Shown here one piece after another: positions 12,421 through 23,003 of a DNA stretch of 64,000 nucleotides. Source of the DNA: Liriodendron chinense (Eukaryota; Streptophyta; Magnoliopsida; Magnoliales; Magnoliaceae); contig ML058465.1 of assembly GCA_003013855.2 (NCBI GenBank), forward strand, positions 1,302,001-1,366,000. The letters run 5' to 3'. Position 1 is the first letter of the stretch, and each line of letters begins with the position of its first letter. The position numbers were made by a program, and so were the translations under genes. The notes beneath the pieces are model-generated. The model had not been told where the DNA came from and ran no database searches. It was given only the letters and a program-made list of their open reading frames with translations.

Positions 12421-12859
12421 GGTGGGCTAATAGAAACCACACTGTAGAATTTTTACAGTGGTTTTCTTAGCAGAAAAATGGCCACCACATGCTTCTGTGT
12501 GGCAAAAGAAAATGACACTATGGACCTCATCTTTCAAAATACACCTGCAAATGATTTGGTCAGCCCCGTACTTATATAAGTACGGGTCATCCCAAAAGAA
12601 ATTCCTTACCTCGATTTCAAACCTCTTTTATCTTGTACCTTCCAATGATTTAACATTTACCTATCACGAGATAATTTACTATATCTGCATACCAAGGGAG
12701 GTGGGAGACTGTAAATAGCTGCTCATCAGGGAATGTGTCATGGATATGTGTCTCCGCAATGGAATCATCTAGGACCAATCGGGAAAGATGATCGGCCACT
12801 ACATTCTCAACTCCTTTCTTATCTTTAATTTCTAAATCAAATTCCTGGAGTAGGAGGAT
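12421..12859 (-). pseudogene. Decayed RNase H-integrase linker of the outer element
   Basis: This is the region joining RNase H to the integrase zinc module. It is broken by stops but is collinear with its neighbours. The plus-strand frame at 12458-12718 is a shadow. Confidence 0.55.
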
Positions 12860-13165
12860 CTATCTCAAAATCCTTGGCTTTGTATCTTTTTTAGATAACA
12901 AATATTTTAAAGCAGAGTGGTCGGTGAACACGATCACTTTGGATCCTAACAAATATGACCAAAACTTGTTCAAAGCGAATACTACTGCAAGCAACTCTTT
13001 TTCAGTTGTTGAGTAGTTCACTTGGGCCGAGTTTAAGGTTTTACTCACGTAGTGAATAACGTAGGGCCGTTTATCTTTCCTTTGGCCTAAAACAACCCCT
13101 ATAGCAAAATCACTTGCATCACACATCAATTCAAAAGGAAGTGTCCAATCTGGTGGTCGCATCAT
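12860..13165 (-). pseudogene. RNase H domain of the outer Athila element
   Basis: RNase H removes the RNA strand after cDNA synthesis. The open stretch of 101 codons carries the catalytic residues in CDASDFAIGVVLGQ (first Asp), STTEKELLAVV (Glu) and FTDHSALKYL (second Asp). The neighbouring blocks IHYVSKTLN and NKFWSYLLGSKV are typical of Ty3/gypsy RNase H fused behind RT. It lies directly downstream of the RT fragment (13258-13608) in a different frame, so at least one frameshift separates them. Confidence 0.85.
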
Positions 13166-13257
13166 GGGTGCAGTGGTAAGAGATGCATTTAATTTATCAA
13201 ATGCACTTACACAATCATTTGTTCACTCAAATGAGACATCCTTTTGAAGGAGGTTAC

Positions 13258-13784
13258 TTAAGGGTCCAGTAATGGCGCTAAAATTCTTAATGAACCTCCT
13301 ATAAAAGCCAGCATGCCCAAGGAATGATCGCACGTCTCTAACTGATCTAGGGGTAGATAGATTATGATATCTACTTTTGAATGATTTACCTCAATTCCAT
13401 TTTCAGAGATGACATGGCCTAAGATAATTTCCTTTTGAACCATGAAATGACATTTCTCCCAATTTAACACAAGGTGCTTCTCTTCACACCTAGACAAGAC
13501 TAGAGACAAGTTATTCAAACATTCTTCAAAACCAGAACCAAATACAGAAAAATCGTCCATGAAAACCTCCAAAAAATGCCCAACGATATAAGAGAAAATG
13601 CTTATCATACATCGTTGGAATGTGGCTGGGGCGTTGCACAGTCAAAATGGCATTCGTTTGTAGGCAAACGTGCCAAATGGACATGTGAACGTAGTTTTCT
13701 CTTGGTCTTCCGGGGCGATTTCTATCTAGTTGTACCCGGAATATCCATCTAGGAAGCAGTAGAAGGAATGACTTACTACCCTCT
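13258..13784 (-). pseudogene. Reverse transcriptase, C-terminal part, outer Athila element
   Basis: Reverse transcriptase copies the element RNA into DNA. This part includes the palm block FLDGYSGYN and the block GTFAYKRMPF near 13.6-13.75 kb. The active-site motif FMDDFSVFG lies in the open frame 13258-13608; the first residue differs from the YVDD of the inner element, as is usual in Athila. LNWEKCHFMVQ and GHVISENGIEV follow. The frame changes near 13.61 kb. At 13784 the domain stops at the LTR of the inner element and resumes at 37892, so the insertion hit the RT palm. Confidence 0.85.
13780..13784. other. Target site duplication, left copy (CCTCT)
   Basis: CCTCT stands directly before the left LTR and is repeated directly after the right LTR at 37892-37896. 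Five bases is the usual length for Ty3/gypsy integration. Confidence 0.9.
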
Positions 13785-14231
13785 TGTGGACCCTCGTCGT
13801 TCCGCGCTCCCACGCGACGTTCTCCCTTTCCCTTTCGGAAAAAAGAAAGAAGATGCGTATGAGTGCGAATCGCCGGTGCCACTGGTTTGCCTCGTTCTCG
13901 AGGGCTTTGTTTGGTTGTCGTGTTAAGCTGGATGTGTTTAGATGAGTTTATATAAGACCAGAGTCGCCACTAGCCAGTTACTTCGAATCTACAGTCGGCT
14001 AGACCCTATAGAAACGTTAGAGAAGGGGATCCGAAAATTCCTTCCTCTAAAATGACTCCTTTTGATCTGCGGCCAGAGATTCGAGGTAAGGGATCACGGT
14101 TACAGGGTGGGAAGAGGTTAAGCACCCCACACACTTCCCGTACCGAAGTACGGTCTCTACTTCACAGAATCGAACTACCACTTGAAAGTCTATTTTAATC
14201 CTCGTATATTCTTATAGATGACATGATGCAT

Positions 14232-14525
14232 GGATGCAGGTCTGAACAGTAAGAGTTTCTAATGCGCAGGTTTCCACTAACAGGCAAGCCCAGAGCATAC
14301 GCTCGAACTGATAGGTGCTTTATGCGAGATGCATGCTGTGTGTTTGAATAATCAAAGTGCTTATAGTGACTAATGTATGAATGTCGGTCTGAACAGTAAG
14401 AGTTTCTGATGGGCAGGTTTCCATTAACAGGCAAGCCCAGAGCATACGCTCGAACTGACAGGTGCTTTATGCGAGATGTATGCTGTGTATTTGAATAATC
14501 AAAGTGCTTGCAGTGAAGCAGGGGG
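14232..14525. repeat. 147-base tandem repeat in the 3' LTR, two units
   Basis: Units are marked by GGTCTGAACAGTAAGAGTTT at 14239 and, with one change, at 14386. Each unit also has AACAGGCAAGCCCAGAGCAT and TCAAAGTGCTT. They lie downstream of the predicted transcription start, in the R/U5 part. Confidence 0.9.
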
Positions 14526-14822
14526 GTTGGAAGAAAAGTAAATGTTGCACTTATGCTAGATGCGAATGAGATGATGCTAGTAAGGAACAGCTAGATGGAC
14601 GGAGGTGTCGCAAGGATTGGCTTTGAGTGGCTGGATCAAGATTTGGATGGCTTGGGAGAGTTAGGCCAGTGGTCAGGCTAGGCTGGACCAGGGCTAGGCT
14701 CTCCTCACTCGGGCTCTCCTTGGTGGAAAAATGGGCTAAAATGGCGGAGAAGGACTCGAACGGACGGGTCGCTCTGGATTGAATGGCCTTGAAGGGATGT
14801 TGAAATGAGAAGGGGTGGGGGG

Positions 14823-14831
14823 TATTTATAG
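14823..14831 (-). promoter_or_regulatory. TATA box in the 3' LTR
   Basis: The minus strand reads CTATAAATA, a strong plant TATA box, in the same position as in the 5' LTR (37386-37394). Confidence 0.7.
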
Positions 14832-14954
14832 CGTTGGAGAGTGGCAGCTCTCATAAATAATTTTGGGCGGCCTACGGACGCTCCTCGGGTTCCAGCGTGT
14901 GGTACGGACATGCCTCGGGGCTGCTGTTTGGACTCAGTGGGTTCACTCGGTGGG

Positions 14955-15102
14955 TTGACTCAGCGGGTGACTCAGCGGGTTGACTCGGTGGGTTGACTCG
15001 GTGGTTTGACACTACGGGTTGACTTAGCAGGTTGACTCGGTGATTTGACTCAGCGAGTTGACTTAGTGGGTTGACTCAGTGGGTTGACTCAGTGAGTTTG
15101 AC
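14955..15102. promoter_or_regulatory. Array of W-box cores in the 3' LTR
   Basis: Eleven TTGAC cores, ten of them TTGACT, occur in about 150 bases as a degenerate repeat of the form GGGTTGACTCRGY. TTGAC with a following pyrimidine is the core bound by WRKY factors. Confidence 0.6.
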
Positions 15103-15313
15103 TTTTTTAGGATTTTTTTACTGACTTTTCTTATGGGGGGTTTTTCAAGCTGATGTTTAGGGGCGAGTTGGCTGGGTTCAGGCTTGAGTTGGGCTACGGA
15201 TTGAGGCTTTCAAGGGTGAGTTTGGACGAGTTTGGACTTGGGATTTGGGGGTATGGTCCTCCATTCATTCAGCTATCTCTACCAACAGTGTAGCCGAAGG
15301 TGGGGTGTCTACA

Positions 15314-15326
15314 GATGCCCCTCTTT
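15314..15326 (-). other. Polypurine tract of the inner element
   Basis: On the minus strand this reads AAAGAGGGGCATC and is directly followed by the LTR terminus TGTAGACACC, as expected for the plus-strand primer of a Tat-type element. Confidence 0.75.
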
Positions 15327-15356
15327 GGCAGAGGTTGCGTGCAACCGAATGCCAAA
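15324..15356. other. Hairpin overlapping the polypurine tract
   Basis: TTTGGCA pairs with TGCCAAA, and inside this GGTTGC pairs with GCAACC around a two-base loop, giving 13 paired positions with a small internal bulge. It begins within the last bases of the polypurine tract. Confidence 0.7.
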
Positions 15357-16260
15357 GCGAGTGGACACCCCACTTCTGACCCGGTCATTCATAGATCATG
15401 GTCTGAAATCTTTGCTTGCCTTTGCATCTGTGCCAGTTGATCGTCTGGAAATCGATCACTCGCACATACCGCGGAAGTTTGGAGAAAACGTTGCGATTGT
15501 CCCTGCAGTTTGCTGCAACCTGGGTACCCAATCGCAACCCTTCCATTCCTAATCGGTACTAATATTAGAAAGGTACAGCAGAGCCTCTGCATCGCTAGTC
15601 TTACGAGGATACTGACCCTGTGATTGATTGTATGTTCGATGTTTTCCTAGATCACTCCAGGAGTACTTGTTTCGCTTGACTGTTAAAGTGGTTAGATGCC
15701 CTGCGTCATGTAGTCTTACGGGATTCTACTACGCCGACTTGGACTCAGTCAAGGTACTTCAGGCATCCACGCCTAGGTATGTGCGGGTGGTCTTTTTCCA
15801 CCCGATCTGTTGATTTCGATGCTTGGTTTGCAATTCATTCTTTCCTCGATTGTGGTCTGGAATATTTGTTATCCTTCGTATCTGAGTCAGTTGATTGTTT
15901 GGAGATTGATAACTCGCACATACCACGGGAGTTTGGAGAAAACGTTGTGATTGTCTCTGCAGTTTGCTGCAACCTAGGTACCCAATCGTAACCCTTCCAT
16001 TCTCGATCGGTACTAACATCGGAAAGGTACAGCAGAGCCTCTGCGTCGCTAGTCTTACGAGGTTGCTGACCCTGAGACTGATTGTGTGATGTTTGATGTT
16101 TTCCCGGATCACTCCAGGAGTAATTGTTTCGCTTAACTGTCAACATGGTTAGATGCCCTGCGTCATGTAGTCTTACGGGATTCTACTACTCCGACTTGGA
16201 CTCAGTCAAGGTACTTCAGGCATCCACGCCTAGGTATGTGCGGGTGAACTCTTTCCACCC
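15357..16260. repeat. Two-copy direct repeat of about 455 bases
   Basis: The left copy runs to about 15805 and the right copy from about 15806 to 16260. Paired markers are ACTCGCACATACC, GTTTGGAGAAAACGTTG, GGTACAGCAGAGCCTCTGC and AGGCATCCACGCCTAGGTAT (15761 and 16218). The copies differ by scattered substitutions. Frames within it are not protein-like. Confidence 0.85.
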
Positions 16261-17894
16261 AATCTGCTGATTTTGATACTTGGGTTACAATTCATCGTTT
16301 CCACCTGTTTAAATGGTTTCTTTGACTGAGCCTTTTAGCTTTCATCTTTTCGTATCTTGGCATGTGGTACGACCGCACTGACACTGGAGTTCAGTTCGAC
16401 CGTACTTTGAGTGCATTGGATCTGATGGTCTCCGGGGAAACCGCGAGACATCGGATCTTATTTGATTTTTGCGTCGGCTCCTACCCAAAGATATGGAAGA
16501 TCTCCTGGTGTTTTGGAGGCAGATCGCTCTACTGGGAAAATATTTTTGGATTTTTTTAAAAAGATACCCACTCTGGGGAGTGATACTCCGTGGGGTTTTT
16601 ATTGCAAATAGAGATTTTTTTTTGTCTTTTTGAAATGGAAATCTAGTTTGCATGCGCCTCCACTAGGGATGCCTGTGGGGTCTTTGGCTAACCGGCTTTT
16701 ATTTTGAAAGCAGATAAATATGATGATTGATGCGATGGGTGCTGATGCATGGAGATGCGTATGTGATGATGGATGCATGGCTTGGCTCATTCTCTTTCAG
16801 TTTGATGATTTTGCTTTTGCTGGAGATGCAGAGAATTTTGAGCTTATTGCTTGCAGGGTTGTACTTCCCTGGGGTTTTTCTTTTTTATACGGGCGTTTGG
16901 TCAGCGGGTTGGTCAAGATCCCGACCCGTGATCGATCAGGTCCATCAGTCCCAAGATGCTGTTTCTTTGCTAATGAGAATGTACGAGGATGTTATCCGAC
17001 TTCAAGATGTTCTTCTGGGCATAAATGCGATTGAGACGATGCTTGGTCGCCAGTTTCGGTCAAGATTCCAATTTGCGGGCGATTGGATCCGTCATCCCAA
17101 ATTGTGAAGAGAGTGGAGTTCAAGACTCCTGAAGTGTAGTGCTGGGGGATAGTGACAATTTTTATGATTTTTGCAAATATGTGGTCTGGATCTTTACCTG
17201 AGTAGTCAAGGTAGAGATCGGTTATTGAAAACTAATGAAATATTTTTTGTGTTTTTTGAAAAATTTTGGCTTGAAAGCAAGGGAAACATTTTTTGTGATT
17301 TTTGACAACATTTTGTTCGTAAGTAAGGGAAATATTTTGTGATTTTCAAAAGTGATTTTGTAATGTTTTGGTATTTTGTTGGATTTTTCTGAAATGCAGG
17401 GAAAAGGTATGGAATTTTCATCCATTTTCAGCTTCTACTGCTGGTAAGGCACCCGATCCATTTTACGTCAGCGAGCAAGACGAGTCTCACACAGTTAAGT
17501 GCCGTAGTTTTACATCTTCGGATGAGGAGATTTTGAGGGTTTTCAGTCAACACACCCACAAAGTTGCCTGTTCCTCATGTGCAATGAACAAAATGAGCCA
17601 CATCCTCACATTTCCCTTAGTCAATCCAGTTTGGGACCTTACGTTGCTCACAATTCCGTGAGGGTGCGCTCCACCTCCCAACAGCCTTAATCCCCTTCAT
17701 GAGTTTTAGGAACAGGGAACATCCGTCAGATTCAACAGCGACTTCCAAATCAAGGTTGTCTATCACGGTGCGTTCAACACGAACAGGATTGCGGGGCTCT
17801 GCCCGCCTCAGCCTTTACCTGTTTAAAAGATTCCGGACACCCGTACGATCAACTGTCAGCCATGTCCGGAACAGGTTTAGGAAAGAAAGCCCTC
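16261..17894. other. 3' region of the inner element, no gene seen
   Basis: Non-coding sequence with short imperfect repeats, for example 'aaatattttgtgattttt' variants at 17230-17370. Plus-strand frames of 60-126 codons show no recognisable domain. Confidence 0.5.
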
Positions 17895-18985
17895 GAGAAG
17901 TTAATCCCAGTGTAGTTTTAGGTCTTCGAACCACTAAGGATGAATTTGTGAAATTGATGGTGAATTTTTTTTTTTTTTGAAAAAGTTCCAAACTTCAACT
18001 CAGGTAATCGGGGTTGATGCTGGTTTTTATGGAAAGCTTGAAATCTTTTTGGTATTTTGAAAATGATCCGGATTATCGAACCTTGGTCCCAGCGGTTGAG
18101 GCCGATGTCGGTTTTTGGTTGAAAGCAGGAAAAGGTCCCCCGAGAAATTAATCCCAGTGTAGTTTAAGGTCTTCGAACCACAAAACTGTACAAAATAGGG
18201 CAAACACATTTTTTTTTTTGAAAATGTTCGATGGTCATCTGATCTATATGCGAGCAAACAAGACCGACGCCGGTTTTTATTGAAAATCTCTCAGGGATGT
18301 CGATCCCGACGTAGTTTAAGGTCTTCGACCCAAAACTTTATAAGAGAGTGCTGGAAGTGCATATATATATTTTTGTGTTTTTTTTTAAAAATGTCCGGTG
18401 TTGTCGGATCTTGATTCGAACAATCAAGACCGATGTCAGTTTTTATTGAAAATCTCTCGGGATGCCGATCCCGACGTAGTTTAAGGTCTTCGGACCCAAT
18501 TTTTGTACAAGCTGAACATACATTCTTTTTTATGGTTTTTTCGAAATGATCCAGGTCATCAGATATTGGCCTAAACGGCTGGGATAGATGCTGATTTTTA
18601 TTAAAATCCCTCGGGATATTGATCCCGACGTAGTTTAAGGTCTTTGGACCACAAAACTGTACAAAACAGGGCAAACATATTTTTTTATTTTTTAAAAAAT
18701 GTCCGGTGTCAGCGGACTTGATTCGAACAATCCAGACTGCTACCGGTTTTTATTTAAAAAATCCCTCGAGATCTTGATCCCGACGTAGTTTAAGGTCTTC
18801 GGACCACAAAACTGTACAAGCAGGGCAAACATATTTTTTTTATTTTTGAAAAATGTCTGGTGTCAGCGGATCTTGATTCGAACGATCCAAACTGCTACCG
18901 GTTTTTATTTAAAAAGCACCTCGGGATCTTGATCCTCGACGTAGTTTAAGGTCTTCGGACTCCAAAACTGTACAAGTAAAGAGTA
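17895..18985. repeat. Tandem array of about 155-base units
   Basis: The marker GACGTAGTTTAAGGTCTTCG, or a close variant, recurs near 17905, 18150, 18304, 18468, 18623, 18777 and 18932, mostly 154-164 bases apart. Each unit also has a T-rich run, ATGTCCGGTGT or a variant, and CCGGTTTTTAT. The first interval is longer and more decayed. It lies between pol and the 3' LTR, where Tat-lineage elements are known to carry tandem repeats. Confidence 0.9.
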
Positions 18986-21508
18986 ATCAAGGGTGGAGAT
19001 TCCAGGGGATTCTTCTTAGACTGGTTCAGATCATCGGGTCATGACTTTGAATGGTTGAGATCGCTGTTTGACTAAGTCAATTTTTTCTTTCTTTTTCTTG
19101 AAAATTCCATGGAACTTTTCCACATCATCAAGCCAATTTCTCACCAATTTCTCACAAGATGAGATTTTGGTGAGATTCCTTACTTTTTCTCATCATTCTC
19201 TTCCATCACTTCATTCTTATAAGGAGGTACAAGATTCACTTGCAACCACCCTTCCCAAGGAGAGGGGGTGAGAAGTCATTTCAACTAGAGGGAGGGAGGA
19301 CAGCCCCCTGGGTGCCGCCCAAGCCGTCCCTGCCCATTGATTTTTTCAGTGGGTTGGGTAAAGGGGTGCCCTCCCCTTTTCTATATAACATGGGGCACCC
19401 TTGCCCCCTCTAACATGCAATCCCTCTTTTCTCTCTCTCATACTCTCTCTTTCTCAAAGTTTTTCTCTTTCTTTTGGTGGTTCTTTGCTCTCTTCAAGAG
19501 GTGGGCCTTAGTGAAGCTTTGGGACAGCAAGGTGGTCCCCCTTTGGTGAGTGGTGAAGGTATGGACCACTCCCTTTTCTCTCTTGTCCTTTTCCTTCTTC
19601 ATTATCTTTTCTCATGGTTCCTTTCTTTTCTTCATGTAGCTATTTCAAAAGAAGTGAAGGTGGGCCCAAGTATTTTTGGCCTTTTTCTAGATCTCCAATC
19701 TCTTATAAAGGTGGTGCATGGAGAAGGACATTGCAAGCTTCCATTTCATTCTTTCTTTTCTTCTTTCACACTCCCTTCATGTGTATGTAAAGGGTAATTT
19801 TGCCATGTCCATCAAGTGTGCATGGCAAAATATCCTATCTTTCTCCATGGGAGTTGGGCCTCTTTTCATGTATATCAAATGGGCTCAAAGTGAAGTCATG
19901 GCCCTTGGTGTACTTGATGGGTCCAATGCTTCATTTTGAGCTTCCTCTTGCTTTCTTACCCTTGTCATTTTTCCTTAGAACTTTTTCTTTTCTTTTACAT
20001 CTTGTTTTCAAGGTTTGGGCCCATGGGAATGGTAGGGCCCACCTCAAGCTTTGGGCTCATGGGGCTCACTTTGGGTGGCCTCATCTTTCCTCACATGTGT
20101 ATGGACAAAGGTGGCTAGCCCATTCTTCATTAGGATCTTCAAGTGGGCTAGATTTCTTAATTGGGCCTTTATGGTCAAGTGGCCCAAATCTCCCACCATC
20201 TCTTGATTATGATGTACATCATGATGTACAAAGTGTGGTGGGCCCCTTAGGATTTCTCCATATGGATGGGCTTTTGGGCCTTCATTGAAACTTGGATTTC
20301 TTTGGACCATGTGTGCACCACTACACTTTGTTCATGTAAGATTTTTTTTTTTCTTTTATGCTTTTTCTTTTGATGGATGGAGGACTTGAGTTACTTGACC
20401 ATCTACAAGTCCCATGAGTGAGTTGTCTCAACAATTCCACTAGTTTCAAATGGTTTTTCCATGAGGTAGGAAAGTGGTTTCCAAGAGTTTCCTTTAATGT
20501 CATCAATCTCAAATGGATGATTCCTCTTCAAGTGAGCTATCCATGCAACCATAGCTCCTTGAACTTCCTTTGGGGGGCTTGGTGGGTCATCCACCATCAT
20601 TCTCAAATATGAGTGATTTTTTTTAATGAGAAAGAATGATACCCATAAGTTGCCCAATTTTGTCCCATGCTTTGGGGCATTTTGGATTTTGATCTTCAAG
20701 TGGGCCATGTATATCATTCTTAGCCATTTTCATGATGGTTGGGTGACTCACCAAGCCATGCCCTCTTGTGCTCAAATGGTCCCCCTTTTTTGTAAAGAAA
20801 TTGGTGCACATAAGTTGCCCAAACTTGTCCTTGCATGGACATTTCCGACTTTGATTCTTCATGTGGGCTATCTGCATCAATTTTTTTTTACCATTGGCTT
20901 CTTTGATTCGTATGTTTGTGAGGTAGACCGCCGTGTTGTGCTCTCATAGTCAAAACTTTCATCAAAATGGTGCACATAGGGATGCCCATGGTTAATCCAT
21001 GAATGGGTCCTCATGTTTTTCAAGTGGGCTATGTGCTTCTTTCAATCCATTGAGGTGAGGCATTTGGGTTGCTCTTGGGGGCCCACTTCCTTTCTATTCC
21101 CCACTTGTCCATGTACATGTGTAAAAAGATGGAAACATCTTAAGTGAGGATCATGGCCTTGGTATAAAAAGTGGATCAATCCTTGGCCACATATGGACTT
21201 TGAAGAGGGACTTCTCATGTGAAGTAGGATTCTTATCTCTTGTTGATCTCATGGCACTTGAGTGCATTTGTTGTCCAAAGTGTGTCCTTGGATGATGGAC
21301 TTTCCTTGTCTAAGACATGACATGCAACCTTCTTTAAGGTGGGCCTTGCTTTCTTCAATGGGCCCAACACATATCTTAGGTAACACGTGGAGTTGGACTT
21401 TGGGTTTTGCATTTGAATGTGAGTCCAATCCCATGGGTTTCCTGGATGATAATTTGGATTTTAACGGGTAAAGGATAGGGACTTACCCTGCCAAGCTTGT
21501 AGGATTCA
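18986..21508 (+). other. Region between the tandem array and the antisense PMD ORF
   Basis: CT-rich sequence with many GGGCCCAC and CATGTGGGC words. It holds a plus-strand TATA box at 19382 and may be promoter and 5' untranslated region of the antisense transcription unit. The frames here have no protein-like features. Confidence 0.4.
19382..19388 (+). promoter_or_regulatory. Plus-strand TATA box, candidate promoter of antisense genes
   Basis: CTATATAACA is followed by a CT-rich tract (19425-19470), a common arrangement for plant core promoters and leaders. It is about 2.1 kb upstream of the PMD ORF and points towards it. No other evidence of transcription is visible. Confidence 0.35.
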
Positions 21509-23003
21509 ATGGCGGATGGAACAAGAGGACGTCGGGTGATTTATGAGGATGATCCTGCCTTCATCATCCGCCGAGGGGCCCATATGTGTTCTTTGGCTCA
21601 AGAGCACCAACCTCTTCCCGCCTATCAAGGGTCGAGGTACCAAAGACCACTGGGACAACTGGGTGAAACATCCGCAGCCTTTGCTTGAACGAGTTCTGGC
21701 TGACACTCCTTTTGCTGGCCTCCTTACCTTACGCTTCCATAACAACAGTGCCAACCGCATGATGCTCGCGGCTCTTTGCTAGAGGTGGTGGGATGAAACC
21801 CACACCTTTCAACTCCCTTGTGGCGAATGGGGAATAACTCCCCTGGATATTTATATGCAAATTGGCTTTTCATTTCATGGGGCAGTTGTTCCCCAAGTCA
21901 GCTCTCTTGCTCCCATCACCTCCACTGATTGGCTATGGCTTGTTGGTGATGTCCCGCCTGAAGATGAATTCCAAGGCCATCAAGTAAAGATGCGATGGTT
22001 CTACAACACTTTTGCTACTGTCACCCCCACTACTGAGCTAGAGGCCCTCCACAAGGCACGGGCCATGATTACTTATGCCTTCGGGTCCTTCCTCTTCTGC
22101 CACGCGAATAAGAGGGTCGATCCTAAGTTTCTTTGCTTGGTTGAGGATCTTCATCATCCCTATAATTGGAACGGGGCTATCTTGACTCATATTTTTCAGG
22201 GTCTGGATAAGACCAGTCGGAATAGTCGGTCCTACACAGGTTTCTGGCCTGTCGTTGAGGTACTTCTTCTTTCTCCTTTCTTGGAGACATTTACCTTCTT
22301 TCTCTCTCTGATCGTTAGGTGTGCCCTTGCTCAGACTTGCTTTTATTACCATTTTCCCCACCTCGCGCCGAGGATGCGAAATGACATTGAACAATCTTTG
22401 TATCGCCACATGTACTAGCATCAACAAAATCGTCAGCGGAACTTTCGAGTCTCTGGGGACAACTGGCGTGCTGACATAGACGGATTGACCGTTGAAGATG
22501 TAAGTATTTTGCTTTCCTTATCCCTCGTGCTGTACTGTAATTGATCGTGATGATCTCCCTTGTTGTAGCTTGCTCGGATGCTATACGCCAACCTTCCCCT
22601 CTACTACACCCCTCAGCGTGTGGAGACCTATGATGCTTCATGCCTCCGAATCATGCTTTCTGACGCTTATTCATTTCAGTGGTACTTGGGTGAGAGGCTG
22701 CTTCGACAGATTACCGGAGTGGCTAGAGTCCCTTGTTCTGCACCTCCTCCAGCTGCTCAGATCCCAGCTGATGAGATAGCTGACGCTCTTATGGGCCAGC
22801 CCGGATTTCGTTTCACGATCTCGAATCGCGATTATGATGAGTGGTACTTGTTGTATGGCCAGGGGCCTCTACTTCCTTCGCTCTATGTTCCTAGGGGCCG
22901 TCGCAGATATGCTGGAGGCTCGGTGACAGCTCCTTTGATGGATCTTCATCGTCGAGAGCGGGACGAGAGGAGGGATGATGACGACTATGTTGGTGACCTG
23001 TAG
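21509..23003 (+). pseudogene. Plant mobile domain protein, antisense ORF in the retroelement
   Basis: Plant mobile domain (PMD, MAIN-like) proteins are found both as plant nuclear genes and inside transposons. The frame 21543-22259 has W-DETHTFQLPCGEWGITPLD, then HKARAMITYAFGSFLF and NWNGAILTHIFQGL, all in PMD order. Two apparent introns keep the frame: 22260-22334 (75 bases, ends CTCAG) and 22500-22568 (69 bases, GTAAGT...TTGTAG). The last exon (22569-23003) has YLGERLLRQI and ends in an acidic, Arg-rich tail. TAG stops at 21780-21782 and 22416-22418 break it. An ATG at 21509 opens a different frame, so the N-terminus may also be frameshifted. It lies antisense to gag-pol. Confidence 0.8.

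Larger units (their letters stand above)
13785..15313 (-). repeat. 3' LTR of the inner Tat element (1529 bases)
   Basis: It begins TGTGGACCCTCG and ends GGTGTCTACA. It holds two 147-base repeat units, a TATA box in minus orientation (14823-14831) and an array of TTGAC cores near the U3 end. It is shorter than the 5' LTR mainly because it has two repeat units instead of four. Confidence 0.93.

Noticed and set aside
15232..16146. Frames of 60-117 codons on both strands in the 455-base repeat
   Set aside because: They arise in both copies at shifted frames and end at non-homologous points, so they are not conserved as protein.
16720..17107. Overlapping frames of 104 and 126 codons
   Set aside because: No recognisable motif, and the region is part of the non-coding 3' end of the retroelement.
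17895..18985. Regularly spaced repeats resembling a CRISPR array
   Set aside because: The units are about 155 bases and repeated over their whole length, there are no unique spacers, and the context is a plant retrotransposon.
19337..20949. Series of plus-strand frames of 60-162 codons
   Set aside because: Low-complexity Phe/Leu/Ser-rich translations over CT-rich DNA, with no family blocks and no consistent frame.
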